From: Massilia agrisoli
Lineage (GTDB): Bacteria > Pseudomonadota > Gammaproteobacteria > Burkholderiales > Burkholderiaceae_D
Direction: 5' to 3'
Assembly (NCBI RefSeq): GCF_020831365.1
Contig: NZ_JAJHPV010000012.1
Coordinates: 124,001 to 188,000, forward strand
Length of the DNA: 64,000 nucleotides
In this document: positions 54,008-63,443 of the stretch, piece by piece
Layout: every line of letters begins with the position of its first letter
How positions within the stretch are numbered: position 1 is the first letter of the stretch
Position numbers and translations under genes: made by a program
The notes under the pieces: model-generated
Told to the model about the DNA's origin: nothing
The model's database searches: none
What the model saw: the letters and a program-made list of their open reading frames with translations, nothing else

Positions 54008-55510
54008 ATGGAAATTTTAGCTAACCTTGGCCTTGGCCTCGAAACCGCATTCACCCTGACCAACCTGATGTACTGCCTGATCGGCGTGTTCGTCGGCACC
54101 GCCGTCGGCGTGCTGCCCGGCCTCGGCCCGATCGCCACCATCGCGATGCTGTTGCCGGCCACCTTCGGCCTGCCGCCGATTTCGGCGCTGATCATGCTCT
54201 CAGGTATCTACTACGGCGCCCAGTACGGCGGGTCGACCACCGCCATCCTGGTCAACCTGCCCGGAGAGTCCTCCTCGGTGGTGACAGCGATCGACGGCTA
54301 CCAGATGGCGCGCAACGGCAATGCCGGCAAGGCGCTGGCCACGGCCGCGCTGGCCTCGTTCTTTGCCGGCACCGTCGCCACCATCCTGCTGGCGCTGTTC
54401 GCGCCGCCGCTGGCTGACCTGGCGCTCAAGTTCGGCCCGGCGGAATACTTTTCGCTGATGGTGCTTGGCCTGGTCGCCTCGGTCGTGCTGGCCAGCGGCT
54501 CGCTGCTGCACGCGATCGGCATGGTCATCCTCGGCCTGCTGCTCGGCCTGGTCGGCACCGACGTCAATTCCGGCGCCCAGCGCTACACCTTCGACATGCC
54601 GCAGCTGGCCGACGGCATCAACTTCGTGATCGTGGCGATGGGCATGTTCGGCATCGGCGAGATCATCCGCAACCTGGAGCATGACGAAACCCGCAACCTG
54701 GTGATGAAGAAGGTGTCCGGGCTCATGCTCAACAAGGACGACTTCAAGCGCATCATCGCACCGGTGCTGCGCGGCACCGGCCTCGGTTCGGCCCTCGGCA
54801 TCCTGCCGGGCGGCGGCGCCATGCTGGCGTCGTTTGCCTCGTACTCGCTGGAAAAGAAAGTGTCGAAGAACTCGGCGCAGTTCGGCAAGGGCGCGATCGA
54901 AGGCGTTGCCGCGCCGGAGGCGGCCAACAACGCCGGCGCCCAGACCTCGTTCATCCCGATGCTGACCCTTGGCATTCCGTCGAATCCTGTGATGGCCCTG
55001 ATGATTGGCGCCATGATCATCCAGGGCATCCAGCCAGGACCGGCAGTGATGACCGAGCAGCCTGCGCTGTTCTGGGGCCTGATCGTCTCGATGTGGTTCG
55101 GCAACCTGTTCCTGGTGGTGCTGAACCTGCCGATGATCGGCCTGTGGGTCAAGATGATCATGGTGCCTTACCACCGCCTGTATCCGGCCATCCTGATGTT
55201 CTGCGCGATCGGCGTGTTTAGCCTGAACAATGCGGAATTCGACGTCGGCCTGATGGCCTTGTTCGGCCTGTTCGGCTACATCTGCGCCAAGCTCGATGCG
55301 GAGCCGGCCCCGATGCTGCTCGGCTTCATTATCGGGCCGATGATGGAGGAATACCTGCGCCGCGCGCTGCTGCTGTCGCACAGCGACCCGATGGTATTCG
55401 TGCAGCGTCCGATCAGCGCGACCATGCTGGGCATGGCCGTGGTGGCACTGGCGGTAGTGATGCTGCCTGCGCTGCGCAAGAAGCGCGAAGAAGCCTTCCA
55501 CGAAGAGTAA
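54008..55510 (+). CDS. tctA: tripartite tricarboxylate transporter large membrane subunit
   Basis: A 500-residue, 12-helix TctA subunit that carries the substrate with a sodium or proton gradient. The duplicated family motifs are clear: GTAVGVLPGLGPIATIAMLL, YYGAQYGGSTTAILVNLPGE, and in the second half LGIPSNPVMALMIGAM. Length is standard. Last gene of tctCBA; a dyad CTGGCCAG repeated at 55518 and 55537 lies between its stop and the convergent DUF455 gene end. Confidence 0.95.
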   Translation: MEILANLGLGLETAFTLTNLMYCLIGVFVGTAVGVLPGLGPIATIAMLLPATFGLPPISALIMLSGIYYGAQYGGSTTAILVNLPGESSSVVTAIDGYQMARNGNAGKALATAALASFFAGTVATILLALFAPPLADLALKFGPAEYFSLMVLGLVASVVLASGSLLHAIGMVILGLLLGLVGTDVNSGAQRYTFDMPQLADGINFVIVAMGMFGIGEIIRNLEHDETRNLVMKKVSGLMLNKDDFKRIIAPVLRGTGLGSALGILPGGGAMLASFASYSLEKKVSKNSAQFGKGAIEGVAAPEAANNAGAQTSFIPMLTLGIPSNPVMALMIGAMIIQGIQPGPAVMTEQPALFWGLIVSMWFGNLFLVVLNLPMIGLWVKMIMVPYHRLYPAILMFCAIGVFSLNNAEFDVGLMALFGLFGYICAKLDAEPAPMLLGFIIGPMMEEYLRRALLLSHSDPMVFVQRPISATMLGMAVVALAVVMLPALRKKREEAFHEE

Positions 55511-55517
55511 GACCGCG

Positions 55518-55544
55518 CTGGCCAGCTCAGTCCAGGCTGGCCAG
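55518..55544. terminator. possible bidirectional terminator after tctA
   Basis: CTGGCCAG at 55518-55525 and again at 55537-55544; since the unit is its own reverse complement the copies can pair as an 8-bp stem. It lies at the junction of two convergent genes. No T-run, so only tentative. Confidence 0.3.
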
Positions 55545-56324
55545 TTCCGATTCGGTAAAGCCGGCAAGGCGGCGCGCCGCGATGTTGAACGGTCCCTTCA
55601 GCGCCGGGGCGCGATAGCGCGCCGCCAGGACATCGTAGGTGGCGCGCGGTTCCAGCGCGCGCTGGCCGCACAGGTAGACATACCAGTGATTGCCGATCGC
55701 AACATGGCCGATTTCATCTTCCAGGATCCGGTCAAGTATCCTGGCAGCCGCCATGTCGCCCGCCTGCGCCAGCTTGGCGCGCAGCGGCGGAATGGCGTCA
55801 AGGCCACGCGCTTCCAGGGTGCGCGGCACCAGCGCCATGCGCGCAACGATGTCGCCGCTGGTCTTCTCGACCATTTCCCACAAGCTGTCGTGCGCGCAAA
55901 AATCGCCGTAGCCGTAGCCAAGCCCCTGCAGGTGCGCCGATAGCATCGAAAAGTGGATTGCCTCTTCGCGCGATACCCGTAGCCAGTCCGTATAGTAGCC
56001 AGCGGGCATGCCAGCGAAGCGCCAGAGCGCATCGAGGGCGAGGTTGGTTGCATTGAATTCGATGTGGGCCAGCGCGTGGATCAGCATTGCCCGCCCTTCC
56101 AGGGTTGCCATGGAACGGCGCCCCACCAGGCGCGGCGGCACCAGTTCGGGCCTTGCCGGGCGCCCGGGAATGGTGGCGCCAGCCTCGATGGCTGCGTCGG
56201 GATCGAGCGCCAGCGCTCCCGCTTTCCACGCCGCGGCCATGGCCGCCACCTTGTCGGCCTTGACGGCCGGATCCATTTCGAGCAAGCACTGCAGCGCACA
56301 GGCGCGAAGTTCACTACCAGACAT
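55527..56324 (-). CDS. DUF455 ferritin-like protein
   Basis: A 265-residue di-iron-type four-helix protein. The helices carry Glu/His ligands in LAHIEFNATNLALDALW, VSREEAIHFSML and ILEDEIGHVAIGNHW, the arrangement of the ferritin-like DUF455 group. An oxygenase or hydroxylase role (as in MiaE or rubrerythrin relatives) is possible but not shown. It faces tctA, with stops overlapping within a small dyad. Confidence 0.87.
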   Translation of the reverse strand: MSGSELRACALQCLLEMDPAVKADKVAAMAAAWKAGALALDPDAAIEAGATIPGRPARPELVPPRLVGRRSMATLEGRAMLIHALAHIEFNATNLALDALWRFAGMPAGYYTDWLRVSREEAIHFSMLSAHLQGLGYGYGDFCAHDSLWEMVEKTSGDIVARMALVPRTLEARGLDAIPPLRAKLAQAGDMAAARILDRILEDEIGHVAIGNHWYVYLCGQRALEPRATYDVLAARYRAPALKGPFNIAARRLAGFTESELASLD

Positions 56325-56479
56325 TATTTATATTCAAGAGTTGCGCACACGGGATTATCGGCTACATTGCCCGTTTCGGGTAAGACGCCGTGTTCTTTGC
56401 CATAATGGCAGGACACACTTCGGCCCACCCAAGGCCGTCAAGGGCACCTGAACCAACCACGACTGCGAAAAGGGAAAGT

Positions 56480-56863
56480 ATGCCTAAGAACACCTTACAC
56501 GCGCTGACCAGGGCCTTGCGCGACCTGCACCGCAGCCTGGTTGAAGTGGAGCGGAACAATTACGAACGCGAATGGGGGCCCGTCGGCGACGGCGGCCAGT
56601 TGCTCCAGCTCTTGACCAGGCACCCTCAGTTCGACTGGCTGCGCCAGCTCAGCGAATTCATCGTCGAGATCGATGAGCTGGCAGACCAGCAGGTCGTGAC
56701 GGACAGCGACGTGCGCGCCATCGCCAGGCAGGCGAACGCCCTGCTGTCCGTATCGGAGGACGACGGCAGCGTTTTCGCGCGCCGTTATGTGGCCCTGCTG
56801 CAGGATCATCCGGCGCTGGTGATGGCCCATGCCACTGTCCGCCGGGTGCTGGCGGCGCCGTAA
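56480..56863 (+). CDS. hypothetical helical protein
   Basis: A 127-residue soluble, mostly helical protein (LTRALRDLHRSLVEVERNNY, later FDWLRQLSEFIVEIDELADQ). No known domain is recognised, although the conserved-looking FDWLRQLSEFI is common in small Burkholderiales proteins. The ATG at 56480 has AGGGAAAG upstream. It is convergent with the hydrolase gene, 18 bases away. Confidence 0.75.
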   Translation: MPKNTLHALTRALRDLHRSLVEVERNNYEREWGPVGDGGQLLQLLTRHPQFDWLRQLSEFIVEIDELADQQVVTDSDVRAIARQANALLSVSEDDGSVFARRYVALLQDHPALVMAHATVRRVLAAP

Positions 56864-56881
56864 GCGGCTGGCGCGCGCCGC

Positions 56882-57784
56882 TCAACCTGCATCTCCTGCA
56901 AGGAATGGCAAGGCGCGGGCCAGCAGGCGGTCTGGGGCTTCCTCCGGGATATAGTGGCCGCACGGCAGCGCCTCGCCAGACACATCGCTTGCCACCTGGC
57001 GCCATTCCGCCAGCGGGTCGAAGCAGCGCTGCACCACGCCCTGCGCGCCCCACAGCACCAGCAGCGGCATCGGCAGGCGCTGGCCGCGCTCCAGGTCCGC
57101 CCTGTCATGTTCGAGGTCGATGGTGGCCGAGGCCCGGTAGTCTTCACACAAGCCATGCGCCGCGCCAGGCAAGGCCAGGCAGCGCTGGTATTCCAGCAAC
57201 GCACGCGGGTCGAACGGCGCCAGGCCGGCGCTGCGGCTGCCCATCACATCGCGCACGTAAGCAGCCGGGTCGGCCTCGATCAGGCGTTCCGGCAACGGCG
57301 CCGGCTGGATCAGGAAGAACCAGTGCCAATAGGCGCGTGCGAATGCTTCGTTCGTCTTGCCGTACATGGCGAGGGTCGGCGCGATGTCGAGCAGCACCAG
57401 GCGCTGCACGGCGTGGGGATGGTCGGCCGCGAGCCGGTGCGCAACCCGCGCGCCGCGGTCGTGCGCCAGCACGCGGAACTGCGCGAAGCCGAGCGACCGC
57501 ATTACCTTGAGCATGTCCGCAGCCATGGTGCGCTTGCTGTAGCTGGCGTGCGCGGGGTCGCCGCCGGGCTTGGACGAGTCGCCATAGCCGCGCAGGTCGC
57601 AGGCGACGACGGTAAACCGTTCGCACAGCGCGGGCGCTACCTTGTGCCAGATGACATGGGTTTGCGGATGGCCGTGCAACAGCAGCAGCGGTGGTCCGTT
57701 GCCGCCAATGGCGGCATGAATGTGCACGCCAGGCGCGACCGGCACCAGCGACGTGCGGAATCCGGGAAACAGTTGGGTTGTCAC
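56882..57784 (-). CDS. alpha/beta hydrolase, haloacetate dehalogenase-like
   Basis: A 300-residue hydrolase. It has an Asp in the nucleophile elbow (AHDRGARVAHRLA) and the HWFFLIQPAPLPERLIE segment, both hallmarks of the fluoroacetate/haloacetate dehalogenase branch; the base is the His in PCGHYIPEEAP. Such enzymes remove fluoride or chloride from 2-haloacetates, though some relatives have other activities. I favour the GTG at 57784, with GGAG upstream; a TTG 15 codons earlier has no site. Confidence 0.85.
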   Translation of the reverse strand: MTTQLFPGFRTSLVPVAPGVHIHAAIGGNGPPLLLLHGHPQTHVIWHKVAPALCERFTVVACDLRGYGDSSKPGGDPAHASYSKRTMAADMLKVMRSLGFAQFRVLAHDRGARVAHRLAADHPHAVQRLVLLDIAPTLAMYGKTNEAFARAYWHWFFLIQPAPLPERLIEADPAAYVRDVMGSRSAGLAPFDPRALLEYQRCLALPGAAHGLCEDYRASATIDLEHDRADLERGQRLPMPLLVLWGAQGVVQRCFDPLAEWRQVASDVSGEALPCGHYIPEEAPDRLLARALPFLAGDAG

Positions 57785-57859
57785 GTGCGTGGCTCCGCAG
57801 GGTTTATGATGCGTGCACCAAGGCTCCAATACACACAGGTAAGTTTAATTCTATCAGGC

Positions 57860-58261
57860 ATGATGACTGTCACGATCAACCCAGCAGAAGTCGAATTTAG
57901 CGCCATCCGCGCGCAGGGGCCGGGCGGGCAGAACGTCAACAAAGTGTCGTGCGCCGTGCACGTTCGCTTTGACATCAATGCCTCTTCGCTGCCGCCCGCG
58001 GTCAAGGCGCGCCTGCTGGAGCTGCGCGACGGGCGGATTACCCAGGGCGGCGTGGTGGTGCTGAAGGCCCAGCAGTCGCGCAGCCTGGAGCAGAACAAGG
58101 AAGATGCGCTGCGCCGGCTGCAGGCGCTGGTCGACAGCGCCGCCGAGGCGCCGCTGGTGCGCAGGCCGACGCGGCCGACGCGCGGATCGCAGCGCCGCCG
58201 TCTCGACGAGAAAACCCGCAGCGGGCAGGTGAAGGCCTTGCGGGGCAAGGTCAACGAGTAA
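57860..58261 (+). CDS. arfB: alternative ribosome-rescue factor ArfB (ICT1 family)
   Basis: A 133-residue peptidyl-tRNA hydrolase with the GGQ motif (AQGPGGQNVNKVSCAVHVRF) that releases peptides from stalled non-stop ribosomes. The C-terminal tail is strongly basic (TRPTRGSQRRRLDEKTRS), fitting its role as a sensor of the empty mRNA channel. Two ATGs stand in tandem (57860 and 57863). It is divergent from the dehalogenase-like gene. Confidence 0.94.
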   Translation: MMTVTINPAEVEFSAIRAQGPGGQNVNKVSCAVHVRFDINASSLPPAVKARLLELRDGRITQGGVVVLKAQQSRSLEQNKEDALRRLQALVDSAAEAPLVRRPTRPTRGSQRRRLDEKTRSGQVKALRGKVNE

Positions 58262-58294
58262 ATCATTGCCGCAGCATCGCAGCGCCAGGCCCGG

Positions 58295-60262
58295 CTATTT
58301 AGCCAGCTTGTAGCGCTGCTCCCGGTACAGTAGCGATGGCAGGATCACGTGCGCCATGGCGGTATCGACCTGGGCGGCGGAGGGCTTGCCGGGCGCCATC
58401 GCCAGCCTTCCGCTGGCCGCGTCGTAGCTGGCTAGCAAGGCGCCCTTCCCTGGCTGCAGGATGGTTGCTGCGGTTCCTTCCAGCCAGGCGAAGTAGTTGC
58501 CGAACTGGAGCAGCGCGCGGCCCGGCGTGGTACTGTCGCGCGCAAAATCGCGGCCGATCATCGGATGCTGGCTTGACACGCCGATCAGCGACAGCAGCGT
58601 GGGCGCCAGGTCGATCTGGCTTGCGATGGTCGAAATGCGTTTTGGCGTGATGTCTGCGCCGAGAATCAGCCCGGGAATGTGGAACTTCTTGATCGGGACC
58701 AGGCTGTTTCCATACACGCGGGTGTCATGGTCGGACACAATCAGGAAGATCGTATCCTTCCAGTAGTCCTGCTTCTTCGCCTCGCGGATGAACTTGCCCA
58801 ACGCGAAGTCGGCATATTTAACGGCATTGTTGACCGTCGCTTTCTGCGTATCGTGCAAGGCAATGCGCCCGTCCGGGAACTCGAAGGGCTGGTGATTCGA
58901 CGAGGTAAAAATCAGGCTGAAAAAGGGCTTGCCGCCCTGGTGAAGGCTGTTCAGGCGTTCGAGTGACTTGTCGAACAGGTCCTCGTCCGACGCGCCCCAG
59001 CTGCCCTCGAACGCCGGCGACATGTCGCTGCGGTCGACCACCCGCTGGAAACCGTTACCGGTGAAGAAGCTGCGCATATTGTCGAAATGCGCCTCGCCGC
59101 CGTAGACAAATTCGGTCGCATAGCCTTCCTTGCCAAGGCCGAGCGCCAGCGTGTAGAAGTTTTGCTGGGCCATCGACAGCTTGACCACGCTGCGCGCCGG
59201 GGTTGGCGGGTATCCGGCCACTACCGCTTCGATGCCCCGCACCGAGCGGGTGCCGGTGGCGTACAGCTGCTCGAACCACCAGCCGTCGTGCTTGAGCTTC
59301 TCGAGTTCCGGGGTGACGCCGATGCCGCCGAGCGACTCGACAAATGTCGCACCCAGGCTCTCTTGCAGCACGATCACCAGGTTCAGCGGCCGGGCGCGCT
59401 GCACTGCCGCTTGCTGCCAATGGAGGGTCGGCAAATCTGCCGAGGTAAATTCGGCGTCCCTCAGCCAGGGCGCCGATTTCACCGTCTCAAAAACCTTCTC
59501 GCGCGGGAAGGCGCCGTAGATCTCGGACGAATTCGCCTCCTTGCGCATCGACAGCAGCGCATCGAGCACGGCCCACGGCGAATTGATGACCAGCGAATTG
59601 ACCATGGCGTCGCCGGTGATGGCAAACAGCGCCGGATTGGCCGGGCGGTGCGCGGTGGTGGAGCGGATCTGGAAGGCCACCAGCAGGAGGACCAAAGGCC
59701 AGGTCAGCAATAAACGTTTGGCCGGCCAGGCCACCGAGCGGTCGGCTGCGACGCGCAGTACATAGAAGATCAGAACGCCCAGCAGCACGGAAAAGCCGAT
59801 GGCGGCGATCACGGTCAGGCGGAAGCCGCCCCACAGCATCGACAGCACTTCTTTCGGGTTCAACAGGTATTCGATGAACAAGCGATTCGGCCGCACATCG
59901 AACTGCGTGATGAACTGCGGCGACGACAGTTCCATGAAGACGATCAGCAGCAGGGCAATGGTGGCCCACGACGTGAAAACGATCTTCAGGGTCCGCGCCG
60001 GCAACGCCCACGTTAATGGGAGCATCAGCAAGACGGGAATCACGGAGAGATAACCCAGCAAGATCAAGTCGGCGCGCAAGCCCTGCAGCATGACATTGAC
60101 CAGCATGCCGGTCGCCTCGACCCGCTCCCACTGCCACCCGACCAGCGCCAGGCGCGACAACGACAGCGCCGCCATGCCAATAAGGGTCATCTGCAAGAAG
60201 ATCGCGTACGGGCCGGCCCATTGAAGGCGCCGCCCGAGCCAGTCGGCTGAATTCTTTATCAC
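58295..60262 (-). CDS. LTA-synthase-family sulfatase/phosphotransferase
   Basis: A membrane enzyme of about 655 residues: five membrane helices in the first 230 residues, then an alkaline-phosphatase-fold sulfatase domain. Family hallmarks are YATGTRSVRGIEAVVAGYPP (with the catalytic Thr), FTSSNHQPFEFPDG and LIVSDHDTRVYGN with metal ligands. Relatives move phosphoglycerol or phosphoethanolamine groups onto lipids or glycans; which one is unknown. The start is uncertain: the frame is open to 60517 and the GTG at 60262 lacks a clear site. Confidence 0.85.
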   Translation of the reverse strand: MIKNSADWLGRRLQWAGPYAIFLQMTLIGMAALSLSRLALVGWQWERVEATGMLVNVMLQGLRADLILLGYLSVIPVLLMLPLTWALPARTLKIVFTSWATIALLLIVFMELSSPQFITQFDVRPNRLFIEYLLNPKEVLSMLWGGFRLTVIAAIGFSVLLGVLIFYVLRVAADRSVAWPAKRLLLTWPLVLLLVAFQIRSTTAHRPANPALFAITGDAMVNSLVINSPWAVLDALLSMRKEANSSEIYGAFPREKVFETVKSAPWLRDAEFTSADLPTLHWQQAAVQRARPLNLVIVLQESLGATFVESLGGIGVTPELEKLKHDGWWFEQLYATGTRSVRGIEAVVAGYPPTPARSVVKLSMAQQNFYTLALGLGKEGYATEFVYGGEAHFDNMRSFFTGNGFQRVVDRSDMSPAFEGSWGASDEDLFDKSLERLNSLHQGGKPFFSLIFTSSNHQPFEFPDGRIALHDTQKATVNNAVKYADFALGKFIREAKKQDYWKDTIFLIVSDHDTRVYGNSLVPIKKFHIPGLILGADITPKRISTIASQIDLAPTLLSLIGVSSQHPMIGRDFARDSTTPGRALLQFGNYFAWLEGTAATILQPGKGALLASYDAASGRLAMAPGKPSAAQVDTAMAHVILPSLLYREQRYKLAK

Positions 60263-60390
60263 GTGATGGACACTTGAATACGGTTGGCCAACGTCACTAC
60301 TTACCGTTTTGGCGTGACGGCGAAGAGAATATACATGTATGCACGTTGTCTGTGTGATACCAACCGGAAATTTTTTTATAGCCGGGGATG

Positions 60391-60795
60391 CTAGGCGCGC
60401 GCGAACCAGGGAGCCGCCCAGTAATGCCATATCGCCCACCCGGAACCCAGCCAGATTGCAATGACCAGGGCAGCGCCGAGATAGCTGCGTGGTTTCTTGC
60501 CTTCGCGCGCCATCCACTCGTCGGCGCGCAACCGGCAGGCCTGGAACACGTCCTCCGGTATCACCCTGATCGCCAGCCAGATCAGGGCCGGCAGCAGCAG
60601 GGCGTCATCCAGGTAGCCCAGCACGGGAATAAAGTCGGGAATCAGGTCAATAGGGCTGAGCGCGTACCCGACAACCACGATGCACAGCACCCTGGCCAGC
60701 ATGGGCGTTCCTGGATGCTTGTAAGCGAACCACAGGACCACGGCTTCCCGTTTGACCGACCTGGCCCAGTTGCGGATTCGTTCCTTGAGTGACAT
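60391..60795 (-). CDS. DUF1232 membrane protein
   Basis: A 134-residue protein with two hydrophobic segments and the YALSPIDLIPDFIPVLGYLD signature that marks DUF1232 (YkvA-like). Its N terminus is basic and soluble. Function unknown. It lies between the sulfatase and the DUF2382 gene, downstream of a strong terminator. Confidence 0.88.
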   Translation of the reverse strand: MSLKERIRNWARSVKREAVVLWFAYKHPGTPMLARVLCIVVVGYALSPIDLIPDFIPVLGYLDDALLLPALIWLAIRVIPEDVFQACRLRADEWMAREGKKPRSYLGAALVIAIWLGSGWAIWHYWAAPWFARA

Positions 60796-60832
60796 CGCTC
60801 ATCCTTGATGTTCCGTACCGGTGGTTGAGTCG

Positions 60833-60869
60833 AAAAAAGGGCGCTCCACGCAAATGGAACGCCCTTTTT
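60833..60869 (-). terminator. strong bidirectional terminator
   Basis: AAAAAGGGCG-C-TCCA, loop CGCAAA, TGGA-A-CGCCCTTTTT: a long stem with A and T runs at both ends, 18 bases after the stop of the DUF2382 gene. It should stop transcription from either side. Confidence 0.85.
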
Positions 60870-60886
60870 CCGGTCTGGCCGGGGAA

Positions 60887-62026
60887 TTAGTCAGTCAAAC
60901 GATTCCAGCCATGGCGGACGGCAGCCTTGATGCTTTCCCAGATCGAGCCAGGATTGCGCTGAGTCCAGTCAGAGCGAAGATCGGTTTCGACATCCTCCCA
61001 TGGGCGGTCGCGATATAGTTCGTTTCGGCGCATCTCGCTGCCGTACCTATACGCTGGCGCGATATCGTCATACGACTTGCCCGAACTTGCGAAGTTGCTG
61101 TTCCAGTGCGAACGATAATAATCGTCATCATTGGAGCCGGCCAGCTTCTCGACTTCGACTTCAGTATGGCGAAGCGTGTCGCGGATGTGCTCTTCACGGT
61201 TGGTGACTTCCTTGCCGATCGTGACTTCCTCGACCACGCGGGCCGATTTTTGCACCACCGCTTCTTCTGCGCTCTCGCGCATTTCGATCGTCGTATCCTT
61301 GAATGCGCGGACGTCAGCCGGATCGATTGGCTGGTCGACGGCGCGGCGCTGCACCGACACATGCTCTTCGCGCAGGCTCAGGTCTTCGCTCACTGGTTCC
61401 TCGACGACATGCGAGAAGATGCGCACGCCGCCGCGCTGGACTTCGCGCTTGCCGATCTTCAGTTCTTCACGCATGACCGGGATTGCCTGGGTATCGGTCT
61501 CGGCGAACTGGCGCGAGCTGCCGGTGGACGTGCCCTGCGACGACATGGTGCCGCTCCCCATGGACGCGCCGCTGCCGGACTGCATCGACATCGACTGCTG
61601 CGAGGTTTGCTGCGCGCCGCGCGCCATGGCCGCCGAGCGCATATCGGAGTTGCCGCCCATCGGCATATCGTGATGCTCGTCGATATCGATCGGGCCGTGT
61701 GCCTCGACCACGTCTGCCGCGCGTTCGACTTCAGGTTCGCTTTGTGTCGTCACGGTGAGCACGCAGTTGCCGCGCGATACAGCGTCCGAGTACATCGAAG
61801 AGCGATCGCTGGAGTCGCTGCCGAACAAGTCGGCGAAGAAATTCTTGATGCTGTCGCCAAAGGACTCATCCTCATCGGTCCTCGTTGCCGAGGTGGTGGC
61901 GCCGGTGCGCAAGGTGTCATTGGACAGGCGTACATCGGAGCGGCTAAAGCCGGAAGCCAGCAGGTCATCCATCGCCTTTTGGGCGTCGGTGCTGTTATCA
62001 AATACAGCGACTAGGGTATGTTGCAT
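60887..62026 (-). CDS. YflT/DUF2382 stress protein (paralogue B)
   Basis: A 379-residue relative of the gene at 9732-10829, sharing the start MQHTLVAVFDN(S/R)(T/S)DAQ, the DUF2382 core (IPVMREELKIGKREVQRGGV to REEHIRDTLRHTEVEVEKL) and the tail ending HGW(N/D)R. The linker differs (Met/Ser/Gly-rich). The start at 62026 agrees with the paralogue. It is followed by a strong terminator and stands alone. The two copies at the ends of the window suggest duplication of a stress gene. Confidence 0.87.
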   Translation of the reverse strand: MQHTLVAVFDNSTDAQKAMDDLLASGFSRSDVRLSNDTLRTGATTSATRTDEDESFGDSIKNFFADLFGSDSSDRSSMYSDAVSRGNCVLTVTTQSEPEVERAADVVEAHGPIDIDEHHDMPMGGNSDMRSAAMARGAQQTSQQSMSMQSGSGASMGSGTMSSQGTSTGSSRQFAETDTQAIPVMREELKIGKREVQRGGVRIFSHVVEEPVSEDLSLREEHVSVQRRAVDQPIDPADVRAFKDTTIEMRESAEEAVVQKSARVVEEVTIGKEVTNREEHIRDTLRHTEVEVEKLAGSNDDDYYRSHWNSNFASSGKSYDDIAPAYRYGSEMRRNELYRDRPWEDVETDLRSDWTQRNPGSIWESIKAAVRHGWNRLTD

Positions 62027-62310
62027 AGTATGGTTCCTCCAGATTAGTTGATGTCCGCAAGACACTGACCATTCTAGTGCCCGATATCGCGAGCACCGTC
62101 AGATCACACCGCGCCCGGCCGTAGGACCAGAACCCATCGGAATACAACTATTGGAAAAGTGCGCCAGCTCCCGCCTTGGTGCAAGCCCTGCATGGCCGCA
62201 CTGTGTCAGATGAAATATTCGCGCCGGCTGCCGACATGAGGGCGCCACATTCGCGGATCATCCTCGGTCCTGCAATGCTGGATTCGATTTGCCACGAACA
62301 GGAGAACATC

Positions 62311-62670
62311 ATGAAATTTCATTCCGCCCTCAAGGTGCTGGCCTTGCTCAGCGCCGCGGCCTTTTCCCCGTCAAGCATGGGACAGCATGCGCCGGCCAAC
62401 GCCAACGTCCCGCCGCCAACCGAGGCTGCCGGACCGGGCAGCGCAGCGCCGCAAAAACAGCCGCCGCCAGCGGTGCCGGCGCCCACAAGAAGCGTGGCGA
62501 TGCAGGTTGGAGATACCCGTGGCGCGGCGACCGGGTCGTCCGCGACGGTTGCACGCCAGCCCTCAATCGCAGGGCGCAGCCGCGATGAGGTAAGGGCCGA
62601 GGCCGTGGCTGCAGTGAGGCATCATCGGGCGACGCTTTCCGTGGACCTTGACATGCTAGACGGCAAATAG
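62311..62670 (+). CDS. small secreted protein
   Basis: A 119-residue protein with a signal peptide (KVLALLSAAAFSPSSMGQ), a long Pro/Ala-rich low-complexity segment and a C-terminal helix (GRSRDEVRAEAVAAVRHHRA) reminiscent of DUF4148 proteins. AGGAGA precedes the ATG. Function unknown; codon use is like the neighbours. Confidence 0.7.
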   Translation: MKFHSALKVLALLSAAAFSPSSMGQHAPANANVPPPTEAAGPGSAAPQKQPPPAVPAPTRSVAMQVGDTRGAATGSSATVARQPSIAGRSRDEVRAEAVAAVRHHRATLSVDLDMLDGK

Positions 62671-62699
62671 CCGGTGCCTGGCCGCGCCGTGTCCCTGGC

Positions 62700-63443
62700 T
62701 TAATGAATGATATCGACCGCAGCATTCAATGCGTACCCGGCCCCGCGCGCGGTATGGATCAGGCCATCTTGCAGGCATGCCGATTCGAGCTTCCTGCGCA
62801 AGCGGCCGACCTGGACATCGATGGCGCGGTCGTACACCTCGGCGCTGTGGAGGCGGGACAGGTCCAGCAATTGTTCGCGCGATAGCACACGCTGGGGTGC
62901 GGCGAGGAAAGCCGTTAGCAGGTGGAACTCTGCATTGGTCAGCGCAATGACCTTACCGTCCGGCGCCACCAGCCGGTGCAGCCAGACGTGCAGTTCGCAA
63001 CCGGCAAAGCGATACGCCCTCACCCGCGCGAGGCCTTGCGCCACCGACTGATGGGTGCGCGAACGGCGCAGCAAGGCGCGTATCCGCGCAAGCAGTTCGC
63101 GCAAGGAAAACGGCTTGCCCAGGTAATCATCGGCGCCCAGTTCCAGCCACAGCACGCGGTCGGCTTCTTCATTACGCCCGGTAATGACGATGATCGGAAT
63201 GTCGCAATGATCGCGCACGCGGCGCACCACCAGCATGCTGTCCTCATCCGCGAGTTTCGGATTGAGGATCAGCACGTCGAAGGTTTCGCGTTGCAGGGCA
63301 TCGGCAAGGCTGGGTCCGTCAGGCATCGTGCTGACAAGAATTTCATTCTCAGTGAGATAGTTTGTTAATGCCGCGCGCGTACCGCTATCGCCGTCAACGA
63401 TTAATGCATGAACTGGCGAGGTCACGGTCGGAAGCGGCGTCAC
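62700..63443 (-). CDS. OmpR-family response regulator with Asn at phosphoacceptor site
   Basis: A 247-residue regulator with an N-terminal receiver and a C-terminal winged helix (NAEFHLLTAFLAAPQRVLSR, ending RGAGYALNA). The receiver keeps the acid pair in LIVDGDSG and the Lys in LGKPFS, but the phosphorylation position reads LILNPKL, with Asn61 where Asp is expected. It may be a pseudo-receiver that works without phosphate. No kinase gene is adjacent. Confidence 0.88.
   Translation of the reverse strand: MTPLPTVTSPVHALIVDGDSGTRAALTNYLTENEILVSTMPDGPSLADALQRETFDVLILNPKLADEDSMLVVRRVRDHCDIPIIVITGRNEEADRVLWLELGADDYLGKPFSLRELLARIRALLRRSRTHQSVAQGLARVRAYRFAGCELHVWLHRLVAPDGKVIALTNAEFHLLTAFLAAPQRVLSREQLLDLSRLHSAEVYDRAIDVQVGRLRRKLESACLQDGLIHTARGAGYALNAAVDIIH

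Noticed and set aside
54200-55567. 455-residue minus-strand frame
   Set aside because: Antisense to tctA, with Gln/His/Arg-rich composition typical of shadow frames.
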